From assembly GCA_002842925.1 (NCBI GenBank), contig PHEL01000003.1:1-43550 (forward strand): a stretch of 43,550 nt of DNA, read 5' to 3'. A program made the position numbers and the translations under genes. The first letter of the stretch is position 1. Each line of letters opens with the position of its first letter. The DNA is from Alphaproteobacteria bacterium HGW-Alphaproteobacteria-14. GTDB taxonomy: Bacteria; Pseudomonadota; Alphaproteobacteria; Sphingomonadales; Sphingomonadaceae. The notes beneath the pieces are model-generated. The model was given only the letters and a program-made list of their open reading frames with translations. It was not told where the DNA came from and searched no databases. Shown piece after piece: positions 29,173 to 38,013 of this stretch.

Positions 29173-30930
29173 TCAGATCATCCCACGCGCGTCGAATGGA
29201 TCGGCAGGCCCCGGCGCCTCACCAGTATCGAGCGCTAATTCGGCAAAGGCGCTGTCCTGCGACAGGAACACCCGGCCTGACAGATCATCAAGGAAGTGCG
29301 CGCGCTCCAGACGGTCCATCACCGGGCCTTTCACTTCCGACAGGTGCAGCTTCACACCCCCGTCGACCAGCCTGTGGTTGATCGCCTCAAGGCTTTCCAG
29401 TCCCGAGGCATCGATCGCATTGACCGCACTGCACATCAGCACCACGTGCCGCAGCGGCGGGCGATCCGCGACCTGTTCCAGCACATATTCCTCCAGCCAG
29501 CGGGCATTGAGATAGGTCAGGCTTTCATCGATCCGGATCGACAGCAGGTGCGGCAGGGTCAGCACCTTTTGGCGTTCGACATTGCGGAAATGCTCGGTGC
29601 CCGGCACCCGCCCAACGATCGCCGCGTGGGGTCGGCTGGCGCGCCACAGATACAGCAGCAGGCCCACTGCCACCCCGGCGATCACCCCCAACTCCACCCC
29701 GGCCAGCAGCGTGATGGCGATGGTCGCGGCGTGAGCGGCGAAATCACCCTTGGAATAGGCCCAAAGCAGCCGGGGTGTCTTGAAATCGACGAGGCTCAGC
29801 ACCGCCACGATGATGGTTGCTGCGAGCGTCGCGTTGGGCAAGTGAAACAATAGCGGGGTGAGGAACAGGCTGGCGAGCGCAATGCCCACCGCCGTGAAGG
29901 CGCCCGCCGCCGGGGTCTGCGCGCCCGCATCAAAATTCACCACCGAACGCGCAAAGCCGCCGGTCACCGGATAGCCGCCCGACAGCGCCGAAGCGATATT
30001 CGATGCGCCCAATCCGATCAATTCCTGATCGGGCGCGATCCGCTGGCGCCGCTTGGCCGCGAGCGTCTGCGCAACCGAGACGCTTTCGACAAAGCCAATC
30101 ACCGAAATCAGCAGCGCTGGCACCCACAATGCCTTGATCAGGGCATATTCAGTCGAAGGCAGCGCGAACGGCGGCAGGCCCTGCGGGATTGCGCCCACTA
30201 CGGATACGCCATGTTCCTCCAGCCCAAATCCGATCACGGCGAGGATCGTCACCGCCACCGCCGCCACCGGCCCGGCCTTGGCTGTCATTTCGGCAACGCG
30301 CGCGGGCATGCCGATGCGCTGCAATGCGGGCTTCAACCCCTTGCGCACCCAGAACAGGAACAGCGTCGCTGGAACACCGATGGCGAGGGTCGCAAGGTTG
30401 GTGCCGTCCAGCGCACCTGCCAGCCCGGACAGCATCTCCGGCCAGGTCTCGCCCCCGGCCTTCACACCCAGAATGTGTTTCAACTGGCTGGTGGCAATCA
30501 GTATGCCGGAGGCCGAAATAAACCCGCTGATCACCGGGTGCGACAGCAGGTTGGCAAGGAACCCGAGCCGCAGCAGGCCCAAGACTGCCAGCATCACCCC
30601 TGACAGCGCGGCGAGCGTCACCGCCGCCTCCCAATATTCAGCCGTTCCCGGTGCAGCGACCGCGCCCACCGCGCTCGCCGTCATCAACGAAACCACCGCT
30701 ACCGGGCCAACTGCCAACGTTCGGCTGGTGCCGAACACGGCATAGGCGAACAGCGGCAGGATCGAGGCATAAAGACCGACAACAGGCGGCAATCCCGCCA
30801 GCATCGCATAGGCAAGGCTTTGCGGGATCAGCATGATGGTGACGATCACCGCCGCCATCAGATCACTGGTCAGGATACCGCGATCATAGCTGCGCGCCCA
30901 CGTCAGGATCGGGAAATAGCGTTGCAACAT
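29173..30930 (-). CDS. SulP-family anion/sulfate permease with C-terminal STAS domain
   Basis: 'YFPILTWARSYDRGILTSDLMAAVIVTIMLIPQSLAYAMLAGLPPVVGLYASILPLFAYAVFGTSRTLAVGPVAVVSLMT'; STAS 'VVLMCSAVNAIDASGLESLEAI'. Confidence 0.95.
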   Translation of the reverse strand: MLQRYFPILTWARSYDRGILTSDLMAAVIVTIMLIPQSLAYAMLAGLPPVVGLYASILPLFAYAVFGTSRTLAVGPVAVVSLMTASAVGAVAAPGTAEYWEAAVTLAALSGVMLAVLGLLRLGFLANLLSHPVISGFISASGILIATSQLKHILGVKAGGETWPEMLSGLAGALDGTNLATLAIGVPATLFLFWVRKGLKPALQRIGMPARVAEMTAKAGPVAAVAVTILAVIGFGLEEHGVSVVGAIPQGLPPFALPSTEYALIKALWVPALLISVIGFVESVSVAQTLAAKRRQRIAPDQELIGLGASNIASALSGGYPVTGGFARSVVNFDAGAQTPAAGAFTAVGIALASLFLTPLLFHLPNATLAATIIVAVLSLVDFKTPRLLWAYSKGDFAAHAATIAITLLAGVELGVIAGVAVGLLLYLWRASRPHAAIVGRVPGTEHFRNVERQKVLTLPHLLSIRIDESLTYLNARWLEEYVLEQVADRPPLRHVVLMCSAVNAIDASGLESLEAINHRLVDGGVKLHLSEVKGPVMDRLERAHFLDDLSGRVFLSQDSAFAELALDTGEAPGPADPFDARGMI

Positions 30931-30937
30931 GGCGGGT

Positions 30938-32164
30938 CTATTGTGCGATCAGACCGCCGGGGCCAGCCAGCCACTCGCGCCCCTTGAGCATCCCGTTCCA
31001 GTAAATCCACGGAAGCAGATCAGCCTTGAGCATCCATGACAGGCGGTTGGCTTTGGTGCCATCAATCAACCAGGTCGGGAAGCTCGGCGCCAGCTTGCCT
31101 CCGTATGCAAATTCGGCGAGCACGATCTTGCCGCGCTCCACCGTCAGCGGGCACGAACCATAACCGTCATACCCCGCGGTCGGCCCTTTGCAATCGAGCT
31201 GCCGCAGCGCGTTGACCGCCACCACGGGTGCCTGCTTGCGCGCGGCTGCGGCGGTCTTGGCATTGGGCATCGACCCTGCATCCCCAAGGCCAAACACGTT
31301 GGGGAAACGCACGTGCTGCAAGGTGTGCTGATCGACATCGGTAAACCCGCTTGCCGCCGCCAAGGGGCTGTCAGCAAGAAATTGCGGCGCGACCTGCGGG
31401 GGCACGACGTGGAGCATATCGAAATCGACTGTCACCTCGCCGTCCGCCCCAGCAAAAGTCGCCTTCCGTGCGGGGCCATCAACCGCAACGAGATTATTGT
31501 TGAGTTCAAGATCAATGCCGTATTTCCCGACATATTCCATCAGCGCGGGCACATAATCGGCCACCCCGAACAGCACGCCGCCTGCATTGCGAAACTCGAC
31601 CGCGATATCGCCCAAAACGCCTGCCCGCCGCCAGTGATCGCAGGCGAGATACATCACCTTTTGCGGCGCGCCCGCGCATTTGATCGGCATCGGCGGCTGA
31701 CTGAAAATCGCGCGGCCCGCCTTCAGGCCCTGCACCAGTTCCCAAGTATAAGGCGAAAGATCGCCGCGGTAATTGGACGTAACACCGTTCTGGCCAAGCG
31801 TCTGGTCAAGCCCTGCTATCTTCTCCCACGCAAGGCGAATGCCGGGGGCGACGATCAGCACGTCGTAGGTCAAGGTGCTGCCATCGGCGAGTGTCACCTG
31901 ATTATCGTCTGGCTGGAAACTGGCCGCTGCCTGTTTGATCCAGACCGCACCCTTTGGAATTACGCTTTTCATCGGACGCAGCGTTGATGCCAGATCGAAA
32001 ACCCCGCCGCCAACCATCGTCCAACCGGGCTGGTAGGTATGGGTATCAGTCGGCTCGACAATCGCAATATCGAGCCCCGGCCTGCGCTTCAGTATCGAAG
32101 CCGCAGCAGCAATCCCTGCCGCGCCGCCGCCGATGACAACGACCGTGTGTGATGACGTGTTCAT
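30938..32164 (-). CDS. sqr: Sulfide:quinone oxidoreductase-like FAD protein
   Basis: 'TVVVIGGGAAGIAAAASILKRRPGLDIAIVEPTDTHTYQPGWTMVGGGVF', 'MPIKCAGAPQKVMYLACDHWRR', 'DCKGPTAGYDGYGSCPLTVERGKIVLAEFAYGG'. ATG at 32164. Confidence 0.92.
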   Translation of the reverse strand: MNTSSHTVVVIGGGAAGIAAAASILKRRPGLDIAIVEPTDTHTYQPGWTMVGGGVFDLASTLRPMKSVIPKGAVWIKQAAASFQPDDNQVTLADGSTLTYDVLIVAPGIRLAWEKIAGLDQTLGQNGVTSNYRGDLSPYTWELVQGLKAGRAIFSQPPMPIKCAGAPQKVMYLACDHWRRAGVLGDIAVEFRNAGGVLFGVADYVPALMEYVGKYGIDLELNNNLVAVDGPARKATFAGADGEVTVDFDMLHVVPPQVAPQFLADSPLAAASGFTDVDQHTLQHVRFPNVFGLGDAGSMPNAKTAAAARKQAPVVAVNALRQLDCKGPTAGYDGYGSCPLTVERGKIVLAEFAYGGKLAPSFPTWLIDGTKANRLSWMLKADLLPWIYWNGMLKGREWLAGPGGLIAQ

Positions 32165-32189
32165 TGTGATCCCTATCCCTCGTCCGGCC

Positions 32190-32609
32190 TTATGCGCCAG
32201 CTTCCATCCGTTCGCTAAGCGCCGACAAGTCGTAGCCAGCGGCCTTCGCGCGCGTGATGCGTTCTTGGGTTGAAAGGCCACTGGTATTGGCGAGCGCATC
32301 AAGCGTGATTGAACGCGTGCCAGTGCGGCAATAGGCGAGCACCTTGCCGAATGTGCCACGCCGCACCGCAGCAAAGGCCGCGATGGCAGCTGCCGGGAAC
32401 AGGCCACCGGCAACGGGAATGTGGTGGAAGGCCAGCCCGGCGACCTGCGCGGCGCGGCGCATATCATCCAGCGCGGGCTGTCCCGGTTCTTCGCCATCGG
32501 GGCGGTTGCAGATCACGGCGGCGAAGCCTTCGGCAGCCAGCGCCGCCAGTTCGCAAGGCTGCATCTGCGGCGCGACCGCGAAACTATCATCAAGCTTGCG
32601 AATTTCCAT
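32190..32609 (-). CDS. DUF442/TIGR01244-type (Blh N-terminal-like) phosphatase-fold protein
   Basis: 'MEIRKLDDSFAVAPQMQPCELAALAAEGFAAVICNRPDGEEPGQP', 'GKVLAYCRTGTRS'. Confidence 0.85.
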   Translation of the reverse strand: MEIRKLDDSFAVAPQMQPCELAALAAEGFAAVICNRPDGEEPGQPALDDMRRAAQVAGLAFHHIPVAGGLFPAAAIAAFAAVRRGTFGKVLAYCRTGTRSITLDALANTSGLSTQERITRAKAAGYDLSALSERMEAGA

Positions 32610-33028
32610 CACGCCTGTCCTTCAATAACGCGCACCACAACCATCCCGGCGAGCATCGCAGCCACAAACACGGCGGCCGATACAGGTTCAATCGCCAAAG
32701 CGGCAAAGCCCGGCCCCGGACACAGCCCAGCGATCCCCCAGCCGACCCCGAACAAGGCCGATCCGCCGACAAGGCGCGGCGTAATGTCGCTGCGGTCGGG
32801 TAGTGAAAAGCCTTCAGCGAACCAGGGACGCAGCAACTTGCCCTGCACCAGCCACGCCGCCGCCATCACCAGCACCGCGCCGCCCATCACAAAGGCAAGC
32901 GTCGGATCCCAGGCTCCGAACAGATCGAGGAATCCGCGCACCCGCGCCGGATCGGTCATCCCGCCCAGCGCCAGTCCGGCGCCGAAGATCGTGCCCGAAG
33001 CGAGTGGAATGAGAATGCCTCTGATCAC
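32609..33028 (-). CDS. YeeE/YedE-family (DUF395) transporter protein, second half-module
   Basis: 'IRGILIPLASGTIFGAGLALGGMTDPARVRGFLDLFGAWDPTLAFVMGGAV', 'FGVGWGIAGLCPGPGFAALA'; GTG at 33028. Confidence 0.88.
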   Translation of the reverse strand: MIRGILIPLASGTIFGAGLALGGMTDPARVRGFLDLFGAWDPTLAFVMGGAVLVMAAAWLVQGKLLRPWFAEGFSLPDRSDITPRLVGGSALFGVGWGIAGLCPGPGFAALAIEPVSAAVFVAAMLAGMVVVRVIEGQA

Positions 33029-33489
33029 AGCAATACCTCGATTCCCAGTCCGTTCATAATAGCCACCGTGGCAATGCCCGTGGCGATAAAGGTCGCGGTT
33101 GCCACCAGTGACCGCTGCGACAGGCGGCTCATCCCGCACACCCCGTGGCCGCTGGTGCAGCCACCGCCGAGACGGGTTCCGATACCGACGATCAACCCGG
33201 CAATGATCAGCGGCGCTGGCCCGGCAAAGCTTGGTTCTGCCGCGCCAGTCATTCCCGTCACAATCAGCGCGCCCAATGGAAGGCCGATCAGAAACGCCCA
33301 TGCTCCGCGCCGCGGCATCGATCCCGCGCCGATCCCGAAAGCCCGCGCAGCAATGCCGGAAACCCCGGCAATCCGCCCTGCCCCCAGCAGCATCAGCGCC
33401 GCTGCGAGCCCGATCAACACCCCGCCCGCAAGGCCTGCGACCGGAGTGGAATCGGGGAAACCCGGCAGACTGATAGCCAGCACGCTCAT
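33025..33489 (-). CDS. YeeE/YedE-family (DUF395) transporter protein, first half-module
   Basis: 'GVLIGLAAALMLLGAGRIAGVSGIAARAF', 'IVGIGTRLGGGCTSGHGVCGMSRLSQRS'. Confidence 0.9.
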   Translation of the reverse strand: MSVLAISLPGFPDSTPVAGLAGGVLIGLAAALMLLGAGRIAGVSGIAARAFGIGAGSMPRRGAWAFLIGLPLGALIVTGMTGAAEPSFAGPAPLIIAGLIVGIGTRLGGGCTSGHGVCGMSRLSQRSLVATATFIATGIATVAIMNGLGIEVLL

Positions 33490-34424
33490 ACCGCGTTGAT
33501 CGGCAGTTGGAGGTAGGTGATGCCGTTGTCATCGGGCGGCGGCAGATGTCCGGCGCGCATATTGACCTGCACCGAAGGCAGGATCAACCGCGGCATGTCG
33601 AGCGTCGCATCGCGCGCCTCGCGCATGGCGACAAATTCATCTTCGGTGATCCCGTCATGGGCGTGGATATTGCCCTCACGCTCAGCGGCGACGGTGGTTT
33701 CCCAGACATATTCACTGCGCCCCTTGGGCAGATAATCGTGGCACATGAACAGCCGGGTTTCGAGGGGGAGCGCCAGAATGCGCCGTAGCGAGCGGAACAG
33801 ATTGCGCGCATCACCGCCGGGAAAATCAGCACGCGCGGTGCCGTAATCGGGCATGAACATCGTATCGCCGACAAACACTGCCTCACCAACTACATAGGCC
33901 AGACAAGCCGGCGTATGCCCAGGAACGTGCATTACTGTAACCGGCACGTTGCCGATCGTGAACGTGTCGCCATCCTTGAACAAGGCATCGAACTGCGATC
34001 CGTCGCGTTCAAATTCGGCCCCGGCATTGAACAGCTTGCCAAACACCTGCTGCACCTTGGTGATATGTTCGCCAATCGCGATCTTCCCGCCAAGCTTCTG
34101 CTGGAGGTAAGGCGCGGCTGAAAGGTGATCGGCATGGGCGTGGGTTTCAAGCAGCCATATCACTTTAAGATTATGCGAAGTGATGTAATCAATCACAGCA
34201 TCGGCAGAAGTCGTAGCAGTGCGCCCGGAGCTGAAATCAAAATCCAACACCGAATCGACAATCGCCGCCTCGCCCGTCGCGGGATCGTGAACCACGTAGG
34301 TGACCGTGAATGTCGCGGCATCGAAGAAGCCGGCGATTACAGGACGTAGCGCGATGTCGCTTCCTGTGCGAAGCACCTGTTCTGTCGCCATCTGCAGCAC
34401 CGAATCGTCGCTGGGCATATCCAT
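33486..34424 (-). CDS. MBL-fold hydrolase, persulfide dioxygenase/Blh C-terminal-like
   Basis: 'AIVDSVLDFDFSSGRTATTSADAVIDYITSHNLKVIWLLETHAHADHLSAAPYLQQKLGGKIAIGEHI', 'VMHVPGHTPACLAYVVGEAVFVGDTMFMPDYGTARADFPGGDARNLFRSL'. Confidence 0.93.
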   Translation of the reverse strand: MDMPSDDSVLQMATEQVLRTGSDIALRPVIAGFFDAATFTVTYVVHDPATGEAAIVDSVLDFDFSSGRTATTSADAVIDYITSHNLKVIWLLETHAHADHLSAAPYLQQKLGGKIAIGEHITKVQQVFGKLFNAGAEFERDGSQFDALFKDGDTFTIGNVPVTVMHVPGHTPACLAYVVGEAVFVGDTMFMPDYGTARADFPGGDARNLFRSLRRILALPLETRLFMCHDYLPKGRSEYVWETTVAAEREGNIHAHDGITEDEFVAMREARDATLDMPRLILPSVQVNMRAGHLPPPDDNGITYLQLPINAV

Positions 34425-34436
34425 TCTCCAATTCAA

Positions 34437-34457
34437 TTTCATAAATTATGTATATGA
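34437..34457. promoter_or_regulatory. Candidate operator in the divergent MBL/peroxiredoxin promoter
   Basis: AT-rich palindrome CATAA-A-TTATG (34440-34450), with a second inverted repeat TCATA (34439-34443)/TATGA (34453-34457). Confidence 0.45.
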
Positions 34458-34492
34458 CTTGCAATGACCGTGTCAAGTGCTATAGGGGTGCC

Positions 34493-35143
34493 ATGAATGA
34501 TCACACCCATACTCCTCCGCCTTGCGCGGGCCTGCGGATTGGTGACGTCGCCCCGGATTTCGAGGCACGCAGCACAATCGGCCCGGTCCGGTTGTCGAAC
34601 TTTAGAAAACGCTGGCTGGTGCTGTTTTCACATCCGGCGGACTTCACCCCTGTCTGCACTACCGAATTCGTTGCGCTCGCCCGCGAAGCTGCTGCCTTCG
34701 AAACGCGCGACTGTGCATTGATGGCACTATCGGTCGACAGCCTGTTTTCGCATTTCGCATGGCTGCGCATGATCCGCGACCGCTTCGGCATCGAAGTGCG
34801 GTTCCCGATCGTCGAAGATCCCACTCTGGTGATCGGACGGGCGTTCGGCATGGTGTCCGCGCAGGATAATGACAGCGCGACAGTGCGCACCACCTTCTTC
34901 ATCGATCCGCGTGGTGTCATCCGGGCGATGACATGTTATCCGGCTAATCTTGGCCGTTCGGTGCCCGAAATGCTGCGCATCCTTGACGGGCTTCAGGCCA
35001 TTGATGCGAACACGGCATTGGCGCCGGCCAACTGGCAGCCGGGCGAGCCGCTGCTCAGTCCGCCAACCAATGACCTGGATGAGGTCTTCGCGGCCGAAGA
35101 TCCGACCAGTTGGTTCCTGCGCAATCCCGGGGAACAGCGTTGA
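34493..35143 (+). CDS. Peroxiredoxin (AhpC/TSA, 1-Cys-like)
   Basis: 'LRIGDVAPDFEARSTIGPVRLSNFRKRWLVLFSHPADFTPVCTTEFVALARE', 'TTFFIDPRGVIRAMTCYPANLGRSVPEMLRILDGLQ'. Confidence 0.93.
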   Translation: MNDHTHTPPPCAGLRIGDVAPDFEARSTIGPVRLSNFRKRWLVLFSHPADFTPVCTTEFVALAREAAAFETRDCALMALSVDSLFSHFAWLRMIRDRFGIEVRFPIVEDPTLVIGRAFGMVSAQDNDSATVRTTFFIDPRGVIRAMTCYPANLGRSVPEMLRILDGLQAIDANTALAPANWQPGEPLLSPPTNDLDEVFAAEDPTSWFLRNPGEQR

Positions 35144-35499
35144 TGGCCGAAGATGATCTGATCGAGGCGCTTAAAGCCCTTGCCCATCCGCTGCGCTGGC
35201 GCATTCTTGTGACGCTCGCAGCGGGCGAACGCAATGTCGGTGAGGTCGAACACGCGACCGGGATCGGTCAACCGGGCCTGTCTCAACAACTCGGCGTGCT
35301 GCGCAAGGCTGGTCTGGTCAATACCCGCAAGGATGCAAAGCTGGTGTTCTATTCTCTGGCAGAAAGCGCGCTGGCGGGCGTAACTGCTGCAATGGCCGCA
35401 CTCGTATCGGCAGAAAGCCGCCCCGCGCCAGAACCTGAAGCGCCACACACCCCCGCCCCCGGCGTCGCCAATTTCGCCCGGTTGTCCAAAATCACATAG
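35143..35499 (+). CDS. ArsR/SmtB-family winged-helix repressor, BigR/SqrR-like but cysteine-free
   Basis: 'LIEALKALAHPLRWRILVTLAAGERNVGEVEHATGIGQPGLSQQLGVLRKAGLVNTRKDAKLVFYSL'; TGATG overlap with the peroxiredoxin; no Cys in the translation. Confidence 0.92.
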   Translation: MAEDDLIEALKALAHPLRWRILVTLAAGERNVGEVEHATGIGQPGLSQQLGVLRKAGLVNTRKDAKLVFYSLAESALAGVTAAMAALVSAESRPAPEPEAPHTPAPGVANFARLSKIT

Positions 35500-35530
35500 T
35501 AAGGGCTAGCATTCGGACAAAATTATCGAC

Positions 35531-35574
35531 AATCCCGAATACCTTCAGGTGCTTCGCTGACTTTCGGGATTTTG
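35531..35574 (+). terminator. Intrinsic-terminator-like hairpin after the arsR operon
   Basis: AATCCCGAA (35531-35539)/TTCGGGATT (35563-35571) perfect 9-bp stem with an inner TCAG/CTGA stem, followed by TTTT. Confidence 0.55.
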
Positions 35575-35581
35575 GAGGCCT

Positions 35582-35658
35582 TGGCGCGCCCGGCAGGACT
35601 CGAACCTGCTACCTCAAGATTAGAAGTCTCGCGCTCTATCCAGATGAGCTACGGGCGC
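35582..35658 (-). tRNA. tRNA-Arg (anticodon TCT), CCA encoded
   Basis: Minus strand GCGCCCGTAGCTCATCTGGATAGAGCGCGAGACTTCTAATCTTGAGGTAGCAGGTTCGAGTCCTGCCGGGCGCGCCA folds as a cloverleaf: acceptor GCGCCCG/CGGGCGC, anticodon loop CTTCTAA, T-loop TTCGAGT. Confidence 0.96.
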
Positions 35659-35719
35659 GCGCCGCCAAGCCCAATAGCGCGCTTTGCGGCCGATGGGAAT
35701 CGCGCTAACCGGTCAAGCG

Positions 35720-36484
35720 ATGGAAAACACCTCCCCCACGGATCCCGCCGCGGCATTTGACCGTGATCCCACCGACGGGATCATCGCCACATCGCGCGCA
35801 CCCGGAAGCTTTCGCTATTACGACATCGTCATGGCTGCCTTCGTGGCGATCCTGCTGCTGTCGAACCTGATCGGCGCGGCCAAACTATCCACCGTGGCGG
35901 GATATACCTTTGGCGCGGGCATCCTGTTCTTCCCGGTCAGCTACGTCATCGGCGATGTGCTGACCGAGGTCTATGGCTATGCCAAGGCGCGTCGGGTGAT
36001 CTGGACCGGGTTCGGCGCGCTCACTTTCATGGCGTTCATGAGCTTCGTCGTGGTCGCCATGCCGCCCGCCGATAGCTGGGCGGGACAGGCCGCCTACGAA
36101 GAAGTGTTCGGCAGCACCTGGCGGATCGTGCTAGCTTCGATCACCGCGTTCTGGGCCGGGGAATTCGTCAATTCCTTCGTCATGGCCAAGATGAAAGTGC
36201 TGACCAAAGGCCGGATGTTGTGGAGCCGAACCATTGGTTCGACCTTTGTGGGGCAAGGCGTGGACAGCCTGATCTTTTACCCGATCGCCTTCCTCGGTAT
36301 CTGGACGACGCAGGATGTGCTTACCGTGATCGTCACCAACTGGGCTCTGAAAGTGGCGTGGGAAGCCGTGCTGACCCCGGTAACCTATGTTGTGGTGAAC
36401 AAGCTGAAGGCGGCAGAGGGTGTTGACCTGTTCGATCTCGATACAGACTTTTCGCCCTTCGCACGCAGCGCGAAAGCGGGTTAA
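35720..36484 (+). CDS. yhhQ: Queuosine precursor transporter (YhhQ/VUT family)
   Basis: 'LLLSNLIGAAKLS', 'FPVSYVIGDVLTEVYGYAKARRVIW', 'FWAGEFVNSFVMAKMKVLTKGRMLWSRTIGSTFVGQGVDSLIFYPIAFLG'. Confidence 0.94.
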   Translation: MENTSPTDPAAAFDRDPTDGIIATSRAPGSFRYYDIVMAAFVAILLLSNLIGAAKLSTVAGYTFGAGILFFPVSYVIGDVLTEVYGYAKARRVIWTGFGALTFMAFMSFVVVAMPPADSWAGQAAYEEVFGSTWRIVLASITAFWAGEFVNSFVMAKMKVLTKGRMLWSRTIGSTFVGQGVDSLIFYPIAFLGIWTTQDVLTVIVTNWALKVAWEAVLTPVTYVVVNKLKAAEGVDLFDLDTDFSPFARSAKAG

Positions 36485-38013
36485 ACCAGCTCTGCGTCGG
36501 GCACGATGTCGACCCGCCAGCCAAGTCCCAACCGCCCGGCCAGCAGCTTTATGTCCTTTTCGGTCGACTGGCCGCACAGCGCGGCGTGGCTGTGCGCCAG
36601 TTTCAAAACCAGCGCGGTGTCTTCCACCACCAGTCGGCTGACTTCGAGCGAGCGGCGCGACTGCGCACCCAGCCGCCGTGCGATCCGCAGCGCCAGACCC
36701 CAGCGCACCGCTTCTTCCAGCGCCTCTTCGCTTGCAAGTGCGCGCACCCGGGCCGGCAAATTCAGCTGGTTGCCATTGGCGGAAATCGCCGCGGCGAGCA
36801 TAGCGCGCTCCATGCCATTGATCCCGACCCAGCGTTTGTGCAGCGCCCAGTTGATGGCTTGCGGCTGGCGGATGTTCGGTTCGATCTGCATCGCGGCGAG
36901 CGCCAGCATGGTTGCCGCCAGCCGCAGCCGTTCGCTGCCATATTCGCGCGCGGGCGCGGCGTCGAGCGTCCAGGCTGCCAGTCGCGTCGCCAGCGTTGGA
37001 GCCGATCCGCGCTGACTGGCAAACACCGCGATCCCGGCGAGCAGCGGATCTTGCGCCTTGGTATGGGCTGGCAGGCGATCATAAATCAGCCCTTCGCGCA
37101 GGCCCCATGATGAAAACACCACCTTCGCGGGTGCCAACCGCGCCAGCAACGCCTGTAGCAGCACCGCAGCATCGGGCAGCTTTTCAGCGCGCATCGCAGA
37201 AATCCGTTCGCGGCCTTTGATCACCTGGCTTTCAGTCGAGGCAAGGCTCTTTGCCAGATCATTCGCGGAATCGGTGTCGAGTTCGAACCCGTGCGGATCG
37301 CTGAGCGGGTAACCGCGCGCCGCCATCGCATAGACCGCCATCGCCCGCCACGTTCCGCCGACCAGATAGAGCGCGCCGTTCGCATCAGGGGCATTGCCTG
37401 ATAGATCCCACCCGGCCTTGCGGATCGCCTTGTCGAGCGACTTGTCCATCTCTGCCCGCCCGCCCTTGCGGTGATCGGGCAGGCGCAGAGTGCCCAGCGG
37501 CAGCGTGCTGGCGCTGTCGGTCTGGCCGCCAGAAACGCGCACCAATTCAAGGCTGCCCCCGCCAAGATCCGCCACGATCCCGCGAGCTTGCGGAAACGCG
37601 CCGATCACCCCGTGGGCGCTGAGCAAGGCTTCCTGCTCGCCCGTGATGACGCGCGGTTGAAGCCCGATGGCGTGCAACTGCGCGACGAATTCAGGGCCAT
37701 TGGCTGCATCGCGCACCGCAGCGGTGGCCACTGTTTCAATATCAGTGATGCCAAGATCGGACAGCAGCAATGCAAACCGCCGCAACCCACGCAGCGCCAA
37801 CGCCATGGCTTCGTCTGCCAGCCGTCCGGTGCTGGCGATGTCTCGTCCCAGCTTGGCGGTCACCTTTTCATTGAGCAGCACGGTGGGCGCGCGCATCGTT
37901 CCGCCATAGACGACCAGACGCACGGTGTTCGATCCGATGTCGATGATCGCACGTTCGGGCCTGCTTCCGGCAATCACGCCGCCAAGCTCACCCCGCCGTT
38001 TTGGATAAGTCAC
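36481..38013 (-). CDS. ppx: Ppx/GppA-family exopolyphosphatase
   Basis: 'AIIDIGSNTVRLVVYGG', 'ATAAVRDAANGPEFV', 'GIVADLGGGSLELVRV', 'SSWGLREGLIYDRL'. Confidence 0.94.
   Translation of the reverse strand: MTYPKRRGELGGVIAGSRPERAIIDIGSNTVRLVVYGGTMRAPTVLLNEKVTAKLGRDIASTGRLADEAMALALRGLRRFALLLSDLGITDIETVATAAVRDAANGPEFVAQLHAIGLQPRVITGEQEALLSAHGVIGAFPQARGIVADLGGGSLELVRVSGGQTDSASTLPLGTLRLPDHRKGGRAEMDKSLDKAIRKAGWDLSGNAPDANGALYLVGGTWRAMAVYAMAARGYPLSDPHGFELDTDSANDLAKSLASTESQVIKGRERISAMRAEKLPDAAVLLQALLARLAPAKVVFSSWGLREGLIYDRLPAHTKAQDPLLAGIAVFASQRGSAPTLATRLAAWTLDAAPAREYGSERLRLAATMLALAAMQIEPNIRQPQAINWALHKRWVGINGMERAMLAAAISANGNQLNLPARVRALASEEALEEAVRWGLALRIARRLGAQSRRSLEVSRLVVEDTALVLKLAHSHAALCGQSTEKDIKLLAGRLGLGWRVDIVPDAELV

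Noticed and set aside
35582-35658. tRNA-Arg as an integration site for an island
   Set aside because: No integrase or direct repeat of the tRNA 3' end was seen nearby.
35572-35760. ORF 'MEALARPAGLEPATSRLEVSRSIQMSYGRAP...'
   Set aside because: It is the antisense read-through of the tRNA-Arg gene ('PAGLEPATSRLEV' is a typical artefact of translating a tRNA in reverse).
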